A stretch of 53,041 bases of DNA from Collinsella aerofaciens (GCF_015554145.1 NZ_JADNHZ010000021.1:1-53041), one strand, 5' to 3'. Positions 1 to 13,656 are shown, numbered from the stretch's first letter. The notes: generated by a model from the letters alone, not told the origin. A program made the numbers and translations.

Positions 1-11
1 CGGATTCGCGC

Positions 12-49
12 CTCAGGACTCAGCGCAACGCGTTGCGCTGAGTCCTGAG
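12..49. repeat. Perfect 38-bp palindrome
   Basis: Two 19-bp arms (12-30 and 31-49) are exact reverse complements with no loop. No T-tract follows on either side, so a simple intrinsic terminator is not obvious. It lies between whatever gene precedes the window and galU, and could be a REP-like unit or a protein-binding dyad. Confidence 0.8.
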
Positions 50-227
50 CCTGTTGCAATGAAGATGAGAATCAAGGAATTTGCGTTGACCTGCTGAAGA
101 ATTGCGTTTGCCTTACGGCGACGTATGTCTTCGGCGGTAAGATACTTCGGTATCGCAATTTGGTCTGCGGCCGCCGTGCCGCACGCATAGGGCGCATTCT
201 GCGCCTGCGAAAGGATCCTTGAATAAC

Positions 228-1136
228 ATGAAGGCAATCATCCCCGCCGCCGGTCTTGGCACGCGTTTTCTGCCTGGCACTAAGTGCACGCCCAAAGAGA
301 TGTTGCCGGTGCTCGACAAGCCGGTCATTCAGTATGTCGTTGAGGAGGCACTCGACCCCGAGGAGGTCGACGACGCCATCATCGTTACCTCTCCCGGTAA
401 GCCTGAGCTGCTGAGCTACTTCCAGCCCGATCGCTCGCTCGAGAACCTGCTGCGCGAGCGCGGCAAGAACGCCTATGCCGATGCCGTTGCCCACGCTGGC
501 GGTATGCCGGTCGACTTCCGTTATCAGTACGAGCCCAAGGGCCTCGGCCATGCTATCCGCTCTGCTGCCGACGCTGTTGCAGGGGAGAACTTCCTGGTTC
601 TTCTGGGCGACTACGTTGTGCCTAACCGCGACATCTGCGACAAGATGCTCGCCGTTTCCAAGGAGCACGGTGGCGCTTCGGTTATCGCCGTCGCTGCTTG
701 CTCGCCCGAGGAAGTCAGCCGCTACGGCGTTATTGCCGGCGAGCGAGTCGGTTCGCTCGAGGGCGCCGAGGGCGTTGCCGATGCCGAGCCGGGCGCTGTC
801 TGGCGCATCGGCGGTCTGGTCGAGAAGCCTGCTCCCGAGGCGGCTCCGTCCAACCTGTACATCGTCGGTCGCTACCTGCTGAGCCCGCTGGTCATGGACC
901 TGCTGGCCGATCAGCAGGCCGGTAAGGGCGGCGAGATTCAGCTGACCGACGCCATGGCACGTTCGCTCGACCGCGAGGCCATGTACGCTGTCGTCATCGA
1001 TCCGCTCTCGGGCTACGACACTGGTACCCCGTCTGGCTGGATGGCCACCAACGCCCTCATGGCCGCAAGCGACCCTCGCTTTGCCAGCGCCTTCTGGGAC
1101 GCCATCGACGAGCGCGGCGGCTTGATGCGCAAGTAA
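228..1136 (+). CDS. galU: UTP--glucose-1-phosphate uridylyltransferase
   Basis: Makes UDP-glucose from UTP and glucose-1-phosphate in the cytoplasm, supplying cell-envelope glycan and galactose metabolism. The N-terminus has the nucleotidyltransferase signature GLGTRFLPGTKCTPKEMLPV, followed by the substrate loop DKPVIQYVVEEA; GDYVVPNRD and GLVEKPAPEA fit the catalytic core. At about 302 residues it has the usual family length. I chose ATG 228 because it gives the canonical MKAIIPAAG start; a TTG at 219 is in frame but lies only 3 nt after the AAGGA at 211-215. The gene is monocistronic, with an intrinsic terminator just downstream. Confidence 0.93.
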   Translation: MKAIIPAAGLGTRFLPGTKCTPKEMLPVLDKPVIQYVVEEALDPEEVDDAIIVTSPGKPELLSYFQPDRSLENLLRERGKNAYADAVAHAGGMPVDFRYQYEPKGLGHAIRSAADAVAGENFLVLLGDYVVPNRDICDKMLAVSKEHGGASVIAVAACSPEEVSRYGVIAGERVGSLEGAEGVADAEPGAVWRIGGLVEKPAPEAAPSNLYIVGRYLLSPLVMDLLADQQAGKGGEIQLTDAMARSLDREAMYAVVIDPLSGYDTGTPSGWMATNALMAASDPRFASAFWDAIDERGGLMRK

Positions 1137-1157
1137 GCCTTCGGTCATCGACATTTA

Positions 1158-1189
1158 CGGGTGCGGACTTCGGTCTGCACCCGTTTTTT
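1158..1189 (+). terminator. Intrinsic terminator of galU
   Basis: An 11-bp stem (1158-1168 with 1173-1183) closed by a TTCG tetraloop is followed by six T. It starts 21 bp after the galU stop codon. Confidence 0.9.
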
Positions 1190-1194
1190 CAGTC

Positions 1195-1227
1195 GATGTG
1201 ACAAAGGGACAGTCCCTTTGTCACATC
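1195..1227. repeat. GGGAC-core dyad repeat (family A, perfect copy)
   Basis: Arms 1195-1210 and 1212-1227 are perfect 16-bp reverse complements around a single A, with the core ACAAAGGGACAGTCCCTTTG. Degenerate copies of the same unit occur at 27,430 and 28,693, so it is a dispersed REP-like element rather than a site specific to this locus. Confidence 0.8.
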
Positions 1228-1256
1228 CTGCCGCTTCACCTGATTTCCTTCCAAGC

Positions 1257-1284
1257 AAAAGGGCCGTCCCGTGAGGGGCGGCCC
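1257..1284 (-). terminator. Terminator of the minus-strand zinc-ribbon gene
   Basis: Read on the minus strand, a 10-bp GC-rich stem (1275-1284 with 1261-1270, one wobble pair) with a 4-nt loop is followed by TTTT. It lies about 30 bp beyond the stop codon at 1314. Confidence 0.75.
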
Positions 1285-1313
1285 GATTTGGCTGTGGGTT
1301 TGCTTGTCAGATG

Positions 1314-2943
1314 CTATTCGACCGGATGACCGCACTTAGCGCAGAACTTGGCTTCTGGCACGAGCGGGGTGCCGCAGTGGCGGCAGAATTTCGGGGCGGA
1401 AACAGGGGCCTGTGGTTGGAGAGTGCTGCCGGCCGATGCAGTGGAAACAATCTCCGGTTGGGCTTTTTTCTTACGCAAGCCGTGTTTTTGCTTCTTGGCC
1501 TTGGGGGCCTTGTCGGAAGCGTCACCCTTGACGCCGGAACGCTTCTTGCGACGGCGGGCGCAAACGATCAGCGTGCCGCCGACAACCAGCACAAGTACAA
1601 TGCCACCACCAATCACAACCGGCAGGTTGTTCTTGGCAAAGAACAGTACATCGTCGATTACGCTATGCGGGATATTCGACTTGTAAATATCGATATGCAG
1701 TTTGTCGGAATCATTTTTGTCCTCGTAAGCAGCGAGTATTTTTTGGTCTCCATCTATGAACTGAAGTTCGCTTACATTTTCGGTTTTAATTGGCAGCTTA
1801 GTTTTCTGCCCGGTGCTTGTCTCTGCGAGGTATGCAGAAATGGACGTTTTGCTATCCTCGGCATCTGCTTCGGAGTCCGAATTAGATTCTGAATTTGTGG
1901 CGACTCTTTTTTCGAGACTGACAAGCGTCATGTCACCATGCTCGGAAAAGTCCCGGAAACCGTAATGAGAGTCGTCTGTATCCTTAAATGCGGGACTGAC
2001 CGTTCCGATTTCCTCGCCGCGGTCATTCAACATTGCGTATTGAATGGAATCCCAATCTGCCTCATTATTTTTTCGGCTAATCTTGGCGGCAAACAGGAAG
2101 TTGTCATAAGGGATCACGAAGTTAAACAACTGGCCATCAGCGAGGAATTCAACATTTCCATCGTAGTCGAATTTCGCCAGAGTATCGCAAAAGCTACCGC
2201 CGACATATACAGTGTCTGCCCCTGCTTTTCTTACCATGATTTTGCCGCCCGTAAAGGGAATTGTTTGAGTCTTCCTCGAGCCACTCGACGTATCTATGGT
2301 CATTAGCTTGGACGATCCGTTATCGCCTAAAGAGGTTACATAAAGCCGCTTCCCGTCGTTCGACAACAGGTAACGCTCGTCGTTTTTGTCGCATTTATAT
2401 GATTCGATCATCTTGTTGGTTTCAAGATCGTAAACGTCAATCCGCTTTAAATCAGAATCCTTATTTTCGTATGCAATGGCGGCAACTTTGCCGTTCGTTG
2501 AAAGATCAACATTTGTTTCTGCATATTTTTTACGTTCGATGGGGTGGGTGCTTGTCTTCTGGTCATCAACCGAATAGATGGCAAGGTTGTTACCGTCAAG
2601 CCAAGTGACACATCCCGCTTGCGTATGTACGGATTCAAGACTGGCTTTCGGTATCTTGATGTCCTTGGTCGATCCATTCGAGAGATCGAGAACGGAATAG
2701 CCGACGGTGGAATAGCCATCATCCTCATCGTCGGCGCGCTGGTAGGTACTTATGATCGCATAGTCCTCGTCGTCCGTAAGACCCTTGATGGTCGTGTTCT
2801 TAAAGGTGTACGACTTTTCCAGCTCCGGTGTCGGTAGGCCGTCAGCTAATGCTGCGGGGGGGGGCGGCCAGCGGGGTCAGCGCCGCTACGATGCCGATTG
2901 CAACCGCCGCGATCCTCCCGCCTTTTTGGATGCTCTTAAACAT
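1314..2943 (-). pseudogene. Secreted, membrane-anchored zinc-ribbon protein, frame broken at a poly-C tract
   Basis: Read from ATG 2943 (preceded by AAAGGA), the protein begins with a signal peptide: MFKSIQKGG, a hydrophobic run AAVAIGIVAALTP, then an AxA-like site. Nine C (2856-2864 on the plus strand as G) then shift the frame into a stop. With eight C the frame stays open to the stop at 1314, giving about 543 residues. The distal part has repeated serine/aspartate-rich blade-like strands typical of beta-propellers, a membrane segment (VVIGGGIVLVLVVGGTLIV) followed by KKR-rich residues, and a C-terminal ribbon with CRHC and CAKC pairs. Its function is unknown. The break may be phase variation, a recent mutation or a sequencing error; the first unbroken ATG is at 2411. 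Its AT content is higher than that of the neighbours. Confidence 0.75.
2856..2864. repeat. Homopolymer of nine G (poly-C in the coding strand)
   Basis: Nine consecutive G on the plus strand lie directly after the signal-peptide codons of the minus-strand gene. A change of one base restores the long frame. Confidence 0.9.
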
Positions 2944-3063
2944 GGCAATCCTTTCTTTAGGCTATAACTAACTATCCAGTATCTTCATGCCGGATTCGAA
3001 GAATCTGTTGCGCAACATTGCCAAACGGGTGCAACAAGGCGGCCGTCCCTTTGCTATAACCTG

Positions 3064-3236
3064 CCGGAAATCGCATCCCACAATTTGGCCGAATTCTGGG
3101 ACGCGCTTTCCGGTTAGGGCCCCTAGCGGAAAGTGCGACCCGGAATTTCGGCTCAGAACGGGATATGCTTTCCCAAACAGGGCACAACCGGAAACTGCGT
3201 CCCAGTTTGAGGCCTCAAAACGGGACGCAGCTTCCG
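3064..3236. repeat. Three tandem imperfect palindromes upstream of rpoB
   Basis: Units at 3064-3113, 3127-3174 and 3188-3236 have a period of about 62 bp. Each starts with (C)CGGAAA, contains a GCGNCCC-type block, and ends with a matching block and TTCC, so each can fold into a hairpin. The units differ at many positions. They lie between the zinc-ribbon gene and the rpoB promoter region; no gene is visible in 2944-3497. Confidence 0.7.
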
Positions 3237-3396
3237 CCTGATCAATCCTCGCCGCCATTCCGTCGTCGGCAGCCCGCATCAGCAGAACTGTTCACAGAAA
3301 ATATATGAACAGATGTTCGGTACATACCTATCTACCTGCGTGTTTTCTGTCGAAAAACTTTGCTACTCCAAAAACTCAATCGCGTCAAGGCTTTTC

Positions 3397-3424
3397 TTGC
3401 CCAACGGTCGGTACCTGATAAACT
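3397..3424 (+). promoter_or_regulatory. Candidate sigma-70 promoter of rpoBC
   Basis: TTGCCC (3397-3402) is followed by 16 bp and TAAACT (3419-3424), 73 bp before the rpoB start. The match is moderate, and other promoters further upstream are possible. Confidence 0.45.
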
Positions 3425-3497
3425 ATTAGGTTGCGATAACTGGCGAAGCTATGCCTCGCCAACCCACCGAGCATTTCCGTGAAGGAGGAAAAACCTG

Positions 3498-6400
3498 GTG
3501 ACCTACGCATACACTGCCACTGAGCGCAAGCGCGTCAGCTTCGGGAAAATCCCGGAGGCCATGGAGCTCCCCAACCTTATCTCTGTTCAAAGGGAATCCT
3601 TTGAGCGTTTTAAGGACGAGGGCCTTCGTGAGGCGTTCAAGGAATCCAGCCCCGTCCAGAGCCAGAACCATGTTCTCGAGGTTACCTTCGGCGAGCATCA
3701 GTTCGGCGACCCCGCGCACACCGTCGAGGAGTGCCGCGAGAAGGATATGACCTATCAGGCTCCGCTTTTGACCGACGTCCGTCTCACCAACAAGGAGACC
3801 GGCGAGATCAAGGAGCAGCTCGTCTTTATGGGCGACTTCCCCATGATGACCGATCAGGGCACCTTCATCATCAACGGTACCGAGCGTATCGTCGTCTCGC
3901 AGCTCGTCCGCTCCCCGGGCGTGTACTACAGCTCCGAGATGGATTCGGGCAAGCAAATCTACAAGGCCCAGATCATCCCGTCCCGCGGTGCCTGGCTTGA
4001 GTTTGAGGTCGACAAGCGCGACCAGCTCATGGTCTCCATCGACCGTAAGCGCAAGCAGAGCGCCACGATGTTCCTGCGCGCCCTTGGCATCGCCGTCACC
4101 AACGACGACATCATCGAGCTGCTCGGCAACTCCGATGTGATCAAGCGTACCCTGGAGCGCGACACCGCTCTCACTCGCGAGGACGCCCTCATCGAGATCT
4201 ACCGTCGCCTGCGCCCGGGCGAGCCTCCCACCGTGGACGCTTCCCGCAGCCTGCTCGAGGGTCTGCTCTTTAACCCGCAGCGCTACGATCTGGCCCGCGT
4301 CGGTCGTTACAAGGTCAACAAGAAGCTCAACCTCACCACCGAGGAAGAGGTCACGGTGCTCACCGACGAGGATATCGTCGCGACGCTGCGCTACCTGCTG
4401 TCCCTCGCTGCCGGCGAGCAGGGCTTCAAGGTCGACGACATCGACCACTTTGGCAACCGCCGTATCCGCACCGTTGGCGAGCTCGTCGCCAACCAGTTCC
4501 GTATCGGCATGAGCCGTATGGAGCGCGTCGTCCGTGAGCGCATGAGCTCCCAGGACATCGACGAGATCACCCCGCAGTCGCTCATCAACATCCGCCCGAT
4601 CGTGGCCTCCATCAAGGAGTTCTTCGGTTCCTCGCAGCTCTCGCAGTTCATGGACCAGGCGAACCCCCTGACCGGTCTGACCCACAAGCGCCGTCTGTCC
4701 GCACTCGGCCCTGGTGGTCTTGCCGGCCACAAGTCCGGCTCCAGCCGCCGCACCAACGTGCCGACGGCCGTCCGCGACGTTCACAACTCGCACTACAGCC
4801 GCATGTGCCCGATCGAGACCCCCGAAGGCCCCAACATCGGCCTGATCGGCTCGCTCGCCCTCTACGCCCGCGTCAACGAGTATGGCTTCATCGAGGCCCC
4901 GTTCCGTCGCGTCGAGAACGGCGTTGCCACCGACCAGATCGACTGGATGACCGCTGACGAGGAAGAGAAGCACGTCATCGCGCCGGCCAACACGCCGCTC
5001 GATCCCAAGACCAACGAGTTCATCACGACCGATGCCGAGGGCAAGCTTGTCCGTCCGCACACCGTGATCGCCCGTACCCGCGACTTCGACGGCTCCTTCG
5101 GCGCTCCCGCCGACGTGCCCGTCGAGGACGTCGACTACATGGACGTCTCGCCGCGTCAGATGCTCTCCGTCGCAGCCACGCTGATCCCGTTCCTTGAGCA
5201 CGACGACGCCAAGCGTACGCTGATGGGCGCTAACATGCAGCGTCAGGCCGTGCCGCTGGTTCATCCCGCCGCTCCCTATGTCGGTACCGGCATGGAGCGT
5301 CGTGCTGCTCTGGACTCTGGCGAGGTCACCCTGGCCAAGAACGCCGGCGAGGTCATCTTTGCCGACGCTTCCAAGATTATCGTCAAGCATGCCGGCGGCA
5401 TGGACGAGTATCACCTGGCCAAGTACCAGCGCTCCAACCAGTCCACCTGCATCAACCACCGTCCGCTCGTGCGCGTCGGTGACACCGTTGAGCAGGGCGA
5501 GCCTCTGGCCGACGGTCCTTCGACCGATCACGGCGAGCTCGCACTGGGCCAGAACCTCACCGTGGCATATATGCCGTGGGAAGGCTTCAACTACGAGGAC
5601 GGTATCGTCGTGTCCGAGCGCCTGGTGGCCGAGGACCTGCTGACGACCATCAATATCACCCGTCACGAGATCGACGCTCGCGACACCAAGCTCGGCCCCG
5701 AGGAGATCACTCGCGAGATCCCGAACCTCTCCGAGGACATGCTTGCCAACCTCGACGAGGACGGCATCATCCGCATCGGCGCCGAGGTCGGCCCTGGCGA
5801 CATCCTGGTCGGCAAGGTTACCCCCAAGGGCGAGAGCGCTCTGACCGCCGAGGAGCGCCTGCTGCGCGCCATCTTCGGTGCCAAGGCCCATGACGTTCGC
5901 GACACCTCCCTTAAGATGCCTCACGGCGCTTACGGCCGCGTCATCGACGTCGTCCGCTTTAGCCGCGAGAACGGCGACGACCTGGCCCCCGGCGTCAACG
6001 AGCAGGTGCGCGTCTACGTTGCCCAGCGTCGTAAGATCCAGCAGGGCGATAAGATCGCCGGTCGCCACGGCAACAAGGGCGTTATCTGTAACGTTCTGCC
6101 GGTCGAGGACATGCCCTACATGGCTGACGGTACCCCGATCGACGTTATCCTCAACCCGCTGGGCGTTCCTTCGCGTATGAACGTCGGCCAGCTGCTCGAG
6201 TGCCACCTTGGCTGGGCCGCCGCCTGCGGTTGGGATACCGAGGATGCCGACTCCGACAAGTATGTCCCCGGTCCGTTCTTCACCGCGACGCCCGTCTTCG
6301 ACGGCGCCAAGGAGGACGAGATCGCCGAGGTCATCCGTCGCGCCAACAAGAACATGCTCAACAAGGCCACCGCTGCCTTTGGCGATCACATGCGCCCCGA

Positions 6401-6989
6401 GTTTGTCACCCAGCTTGACGAGCGCGGCAAGACCCGCCTGTTCGATGGCCGCACCGGTGAGGAGTTCCGCGAGCCCATTACCGTGGGTACGTCTTACATC
6501 CTCAAGCTCGGCCACATGGTCGACGACAAGATCCACGCCCGTTCGACCGGCCCTTACAGCCTGGTTACCCAGCAGCCGCTGGGCGGCAAGGCTCAGTTCG
6601 GCGGCCAGCGCTTCGGTGAGATGGAAGTTTGGGCACTGTACGCATACGGTGCTTCCAACGTCCTGCAGGAGATTCTGACCGTCAAGTCCGACGATACCGT
6701 GGGCCGCGTCAAGACCTATGAGTCCATCGTCAAGGGCGAGAACGTTCCTGTCCCGGGTATCCCCGAGTCCTTCAAGGTTCTCGTCAAGGAGATCCGTTCC
6801 CTCGCACTGGACATCGAGCCCATGCACGATGCCGACGAGGACGCCTCCGCCCCTGTGACCGCCGAGGAGACCTCTGCCCTCGACGACCTGGCTGCGCTCG
6901 CCGGCGTTGACGCCGACGTCGAGGCCGAGGATGCCGAGACCGCCGAGGCACCCGAGGCTGTCGCCGCCACGACCACTGATAAGGAGTAG
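3498..6989 (+). CDS. rpoB: DNA-directed RNA polymerase subunit beta
   Basis: Core RNA polymerase beta subunit, 1163 residues, which is the usual Actinobacteria length without large insertions. The GTG start follows a strong AAGGAGGAA with good spacing. The rifampicin pocket is recognisable from F375: [15 protein letters not shown], then [12 protein letters not shown]. His396 and Ser401 match the sensitive state at the two commonest resistance positions. Later hallmarks are [15 protein letters not shown] and the catalytic-region GRHGNKGVI. The C-terminus adds an acidic, alanine-rich tail of about 50 residues. It is cotranscribed with rpoC, whose ribosome-binding site overlaps the rpoB stop. 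Confidence 0.98.
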   Translation: MTYAYTATERKRVSFGKIPEAMELPNLISVQRESFERFKDEGLREAFKESSPVQSQNHVLEVTFGEHQFGDPAHTVEECREKDMTYQAPLLTDVRLTNKETGEIKEQLVFMGDFPMMTDQGTFIINGTERIVVSQLVRSPGVYYSSEMDSGKQIYKAQIIPSRGAWLEFEVDKRDQLMVSIDRKRKQSATMFLRALGIAVTNDDIIELLGNSDVIKRTLERDTALTREDALIEIYRRLRPGEPPTVDASRSLLEGLLFNPQRYDLARVGRYKVNKKLNLTTEEEVTVLTDEDIVATLRYLLSLAAGEQGFKVDDIDHFGNRRIRTVGELVANQFRIGMSRMERVVRERMSSQDIDEITPQSLINIRPIVASIKEFFGSSQLSQFMDQANPLTGLTHKRRLSALGPGGLAGHKSGSSRRTNVPTAVRDVHNSHYSRMCPIETPEGPNIGLIGSLALYARVNEYGFIEAPFRRVENGVATDQIDWMTADEEEKHVIAPANTPLDPKTNEFITTDAEGKLVRPHTVIARTRDFDGSFGAPADVPVEDVDYMDVSPRQMLSVAATLIPFLEHDDAKRTLMGANMQRQAVPLVHPAAPYVGTGMERRAALDSGEVTLAKNAGEVIFADASKIIVKHAGGMDEYHLAKYQRSNQSTCINHRPLVRVGDTVEQGEPLADGPSTDHGELALGQNLTVAYMPWEGFNYEDGIVVSERLVAEDLLTTINITRHEIDARDTKLGPEEITREIPNLSEDMLANLDEDGIIRIGAEVGPGDILVGKVTPKGESALTAEERLLRAIFGAKAHDVRDTSLKMPHGAYGRVIDVVRFSRENGDDLAPGVNEQVRVYVAQRRKIQQGDKIAGRHGNKGVICNVLPVEDMPYMADGTPIDVILNPLGVPSRMNVGQLLECHLGWAAACGWDTEDADSDKYVPGPFFTATPVFDGAKEDEIAEVIRRANKNMLNKATAAFGDHMRPEFVTQLDERGKTRLFDGRTGEEFREPITVGTSYILKLGHMVDDKIHARSTGPYSLVTQQPLGGKAQFGGQRFGEMEVWALYAYGASNVLQEILTVKSDDTVGRVKTYESIVKGENVPVPGIPESFKVLVKEIRSLALDIEPMHDADEDASAPVTAEETSALDDLAALAGVDADVEAEDAETAEAPEAVAATTTDKE

Positions 6990-6995
6990 TTGACT

Positions 6996-11471
<4,476 letters not shown>

Positions 11472-11544
11472 CTAGTTCCGCCGTTCTAACGAACGGCGGC
11501 GACCTCCGTCGCTGCGCGGCCCCCAGAGCTACAATCTGTCATTC

Positions 11545-11586
11545 AAAAGGCAGGGCATGACCAAAAGGTCAATGCCCTGCCTTTTT
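11545..11586 (+). terminator. Intrinsic terminator of rpoBC
   Basis: A long stem starting AAAAGGCAGGGCAT pairs with ATGCCCTGCCTTTT, with a secondary GACC/GGTC stem around AAAA, and ends in TTTTT. A second GC hairpin without a T-tract (11,478-11,499) lies directly after the stop codon. Confidence 0.92.
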
Positions 11587-11654
11587 CATGCCACCTTGTA
11601 CGCTCTGGGGACCGCTCACTTGCGTATGCTCAACCTGTTGCGTTTCGTTGGTCC

Positions 11655-11692
11655 CTTGCCAATAAGGGACAGGTTTATTTTGGTAGGTTTTT
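11655..11692 (-). repeat. GGGAC-core hairpin repeat (family B, reverse copy)
   Basis: Read on the minus strand, it matches the copies at 13,367 and 49,023: an AAACCTACC arm, CAAAATAAACCTGTCCC core, then a TTGGCAAGG arm. The arms are less perfect than in the other two copies. Confidence 0.6.
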
Positions 11693-11704
11693 CCTGCTTG
11701 AATT

Positions 11705-11735
11705 TGAAACATTCCGTTTAGTCAAAGCGTATCTA
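11705..11735 (+). promoter_or_regulatory. Candidate ECF-type promoter of the sigma/anti-sigma pair
   Basis: TGAAAC (11,705-11,710), 17 bp, then CGTATCTA (11,728-11,735). This resembles the TGAAAC / CGTA consensus known for several ECF sigma factors such as B. subtilis SigW and SigM. Its position about 47 bp before the sigma gene suggests autoregulation. Confidence 0.6.
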
Positions 11736-11781
11736 TGGTGAGGGCCTCATCGAGAACCATTAACGTCACCGGGAGGTGATT

Positions 11782-12300
11782 ATGGAAGAACAAGCATTTA
11801 GACAGGCGGTCGAAGACCACCGGGATGTCGTGTTTCGGATCGCGTTGACGTACCTGCGTGATCGCGCCGACGCCGACGATGTCGCTCAAGACGTCTTTCT
11901 GAAGTTACTCAAAAGCGATGTGCAATTTGAAAGCTGGGAACATCTTCGCCGATGGCTTATCCGGGTCACGATCAATGAATGCAAATCGCTCTTTCGAAAG
12001 CCATGGAGACGCGTGGAGGATATTGAGAACCTGGCCGATTCGCTTTCGATGGCGCAGGAAGAGACCAAGGCCGTCCTGTCGGACGTCATGCGGCTTCCGG
12101 AACGATTCCGTATCCCCATCGTGCTCTATTACTATCTGGGCTTCTCGACTTCAGAGATTGCCGAGTTGCTGCACGTACCAGCCGCGACAGTTCGAACGCG
12201 TTTAGCTCGCGGCAGATCGAAACTTAAGTTCATCCTAGAGGAGGGCGACCGTGAAATCCAACCAAATCAAGCAGGCCTTCGAGTCCGTCCAAGCCGATAG
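11782..12300 (+). CDS. ECF-family RNA polymerase sigma factor
   Basis: A 172-residue sigma-70 family factor with only regions 2 and 4. Region 2 is marked by VVFRIALTYLRDRADADDVAQDVFLKL; region 4 by LPERFRIPIVLYYYLGFS and the helix-turn-helix SEIAELLHVPAATVRTRLAR. ATG 11,782 follows GGGAGGTGAT; an in-frame GTG six bases earlier overlaps that site and is less likely. The gene overlaps the next one by 50 bp, the usual arrangement for an ECF factor and its anti-sigma partner. The signal it responds to cannot be read from the sequence. Confidence 0.92.
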   Translation: MEEQAFRQAVEDHRDVVFRIALTYLRDRADADDVAQDVFLKLLKSDVQFESWEHLRRWLIRVTINECKSLFRKPWRRVEDIENLADSLSMAQEETKAVLSDVMRLPERFRIPIVLYYYLGFSTSEIAELLHVPAATVRTRLARGRSKLKFILEEGDREIQPNQAGLRVRPSR

Positions 12301-13327
12301 CGATCTTGCTGACCGTGTTCTTTATGCCGCTGCTGGTGAGCCGCTTCGCCGAAAGGGTCACGCGAAGCCTCTGTATGTTGCCGTGATCGGATGCCTTGCC
12401 GGAGTGCTGGCGACCGGAGGGGTCGCCTACGCCGTCGTCAATTCCAGTTATTTTGCCTCTGCCTGGGGAAACCATGGCAACGGAGAGTCCATTACCTGGA
12501 CTCAAGGTGGCTCGTCGGGGACTAAATATACCTACACCAGAGAGTTTGGTGATGGCATCGCGCCCCAAAGCTTGGAGGGTTCAGTACAGAAGGTCAATCT
12601 GTCCGTCGAGGGCAACGGCTATACACTCGACATTCATGATATGGCTATCGATAAAAACGGTTGCGGTGCCGTGACGTTTACGTTGTCCAATCCAAATGGT
12701 GTTAACTACTACAAGCCGGCAGCAGAGACTGGCGAACTTGTTCTCTATGGTGAAGAAGAACAAGGCATCGGCACGCCCGACATGAAGTTCGGCGAGGAAT
12801 GGGCTGACACACGCAGCACAATTGATAAGGACACATCAAGTGACACGGTCATTAATGGCACGATGTACTTTGCCTCGTGGGATCGCAAGCGAGATTTTGG
12901 AAATGCGGTCACCTGGAATATCAGCTGGAGGGAGGGCGAAGGTGAGGATGCGAAGGTGATCGAGGTATCGACGCCAGAGTTTAACGTCGGAGCGCACGTC
13001 GATACAAAAGAACTCCGCTCCGATGACTCGCCTCTCGAGATCAGTCCGTTTTCCATCCAGACGCACATCGATGATCTGGGCTATGAAGCAGTTGATCATA
13101 AACTGACCGTCACCTACAAGGATGGGTCAGAGCAGATTATCGAAGATGACGACGCAGGGGCGTACAACTTCTATGTTTCGATGGCACGCAATAGCGGAGA
13201 GAACATCTGGGTTCCGACAAGGCTCATCAATGTCGATCAGGTTGTATCGGTAACCCTTGAGGGAACGAGGTGCACATCAACAGGGGAGACTCAAACGGAA
13301 GAACCCTTTACCATCGTCTACTCGTAA
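12251..13327 (+). CDS. Membrane-bound anti-sigma factor, DUF4179-like
   Basis: A 358-residue protein with a short cytoplasmic N-terminus (about 40 residues, predicted to hold the sigma factor), one membrane segment (YVAVIGCLAGVLATGGVAYAVV) and a large extracytoplasmic beta-rich domain. The GTG start follows AGAGGAGGG and lies inside the sigma gene, implying translational coupling. The domain order and context fit DUF4179-type regulators of ECF sigma factors in Gram-positive bacteria. I see no zinc-binding HxxxCxxC motif, so it is not a ZAS-type anti-sigma. A strong terminator follows. Confidence 0.8.
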   Translation: MKSNQIKQAFESVQADSDLADRVLYAAAGEPLRRKGHAKPLYVAVIGCLAGVLATGGVAYAVVNSSYFASAWGNHGNGESITWTQGGSSGTKYTYTREFGDGIAPQSLEGSVQKVNLSVEGNGYTLDIHDMAIDKNGCGAVTFTLSNPNGVNYYKPAAETGELVLYGEEEQGIGTPDMKFGEEWADTRSTIDKDTSSDTVINGTMYFASWDRKRDFGNAVTWNISWREGEGEDAKVIEVSTPEFNVGAHVDTKELRSDDSPLEISPFSIQTHIDDLGYEAVDHKLTVTYKDGSEQIIEDDDAGAYNFYVSMARNSGENIWVPTRLINVDQVVSVTLEGTRCTSTGETQTEEPFTIVYS

Positions 13328-13334
13328 GGCTTGA

Positions 13335-13365
13335 GGCCGCTTCCCACTAGGGGAAGCGGCCTTTT
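13335..13365 (+). terminator. Intrinsic terminator of the sigma/anti-sigma operon
   Basis: GGCCGCTTCCC pairs with GGGAAGCGGCC across ACTAG, followed by TTTT, 8 bp after the stop codon. Confidence 0.9.
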
Positions 13366-13366
13366 C

Positions 13367-13410
13367 CCAGATAAAACCTGCCAAAACAAACCTGTCCCTT
13401 TTTGGCAGGT
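13367..13410 (+). repeat. GGGAC-core hairpin repeat (family B)
   Basis: This 44-bp unit is nearly identical to 49,023-49,066, with a single difference. The arms ACCTGCCAAAA and TTTTTGGCAGGT flank an AAACCTGTCCC core. Confidence 0.8.
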
Positions 13411-13433
13411 AACGTTGCCCCGACGAGCGCGTC

Positions 13434-13572
13434 GGATTCCCGGCCCGGGCGGCGCGGGGGTTAAGTTTGTCGCGAGTTCCGCACGAGCCGGAGGCCACTT
13501 AATGTGGCCTCCGTGCGAGCCAGGACTGTAGAGCAGCAAACTTAACCCCCGCGCCGCCCGGTCCGGGAATCC
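13434..13572. repeat. Long hairpin with conserved 69-nt core, copy 1
   Basis: Outer arms 13,434-13,468 and 13,538-13,572 pair at 34 of 35 positions and are GC-rich. The core 13,469-13,537 contains TCGCGAGTTCCGCACG, an inner hairpin (GGAGGCCAC, loop TTAAT, GTGGCCTCC) and CAGGACTGTAGAGCAG. The second copy at 30,700-30,850 keeps the core words and the 69-nt spacing but has unrelated outer arms. It lies 85 bp upstream of the rpsL promoter. It could be a structured RNA or a DNA cruciform target; the sequence does not decide. Confidence 0.85.
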
Positions 13573-13656
13573 GCCCCCGCGCACAGGAGGGGATTCCTTT
13601 TGTGTAGGCTTTGCGGAAATGTGCCGATTTTGGGATACGCCCGGCGGCGTGGTCTG

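Noticed and set aside
3064-3236. CRISPR array
   Set aside because: Only three diverged units, each palindromic over its whole length, and no distinct spacers or cas genes.
12251-13327. ZAS-type anti-sigma factor
   Set aside because: The N-terminal part has no HxxxCxxC zinc motif; a DUF4179-like type fits better.
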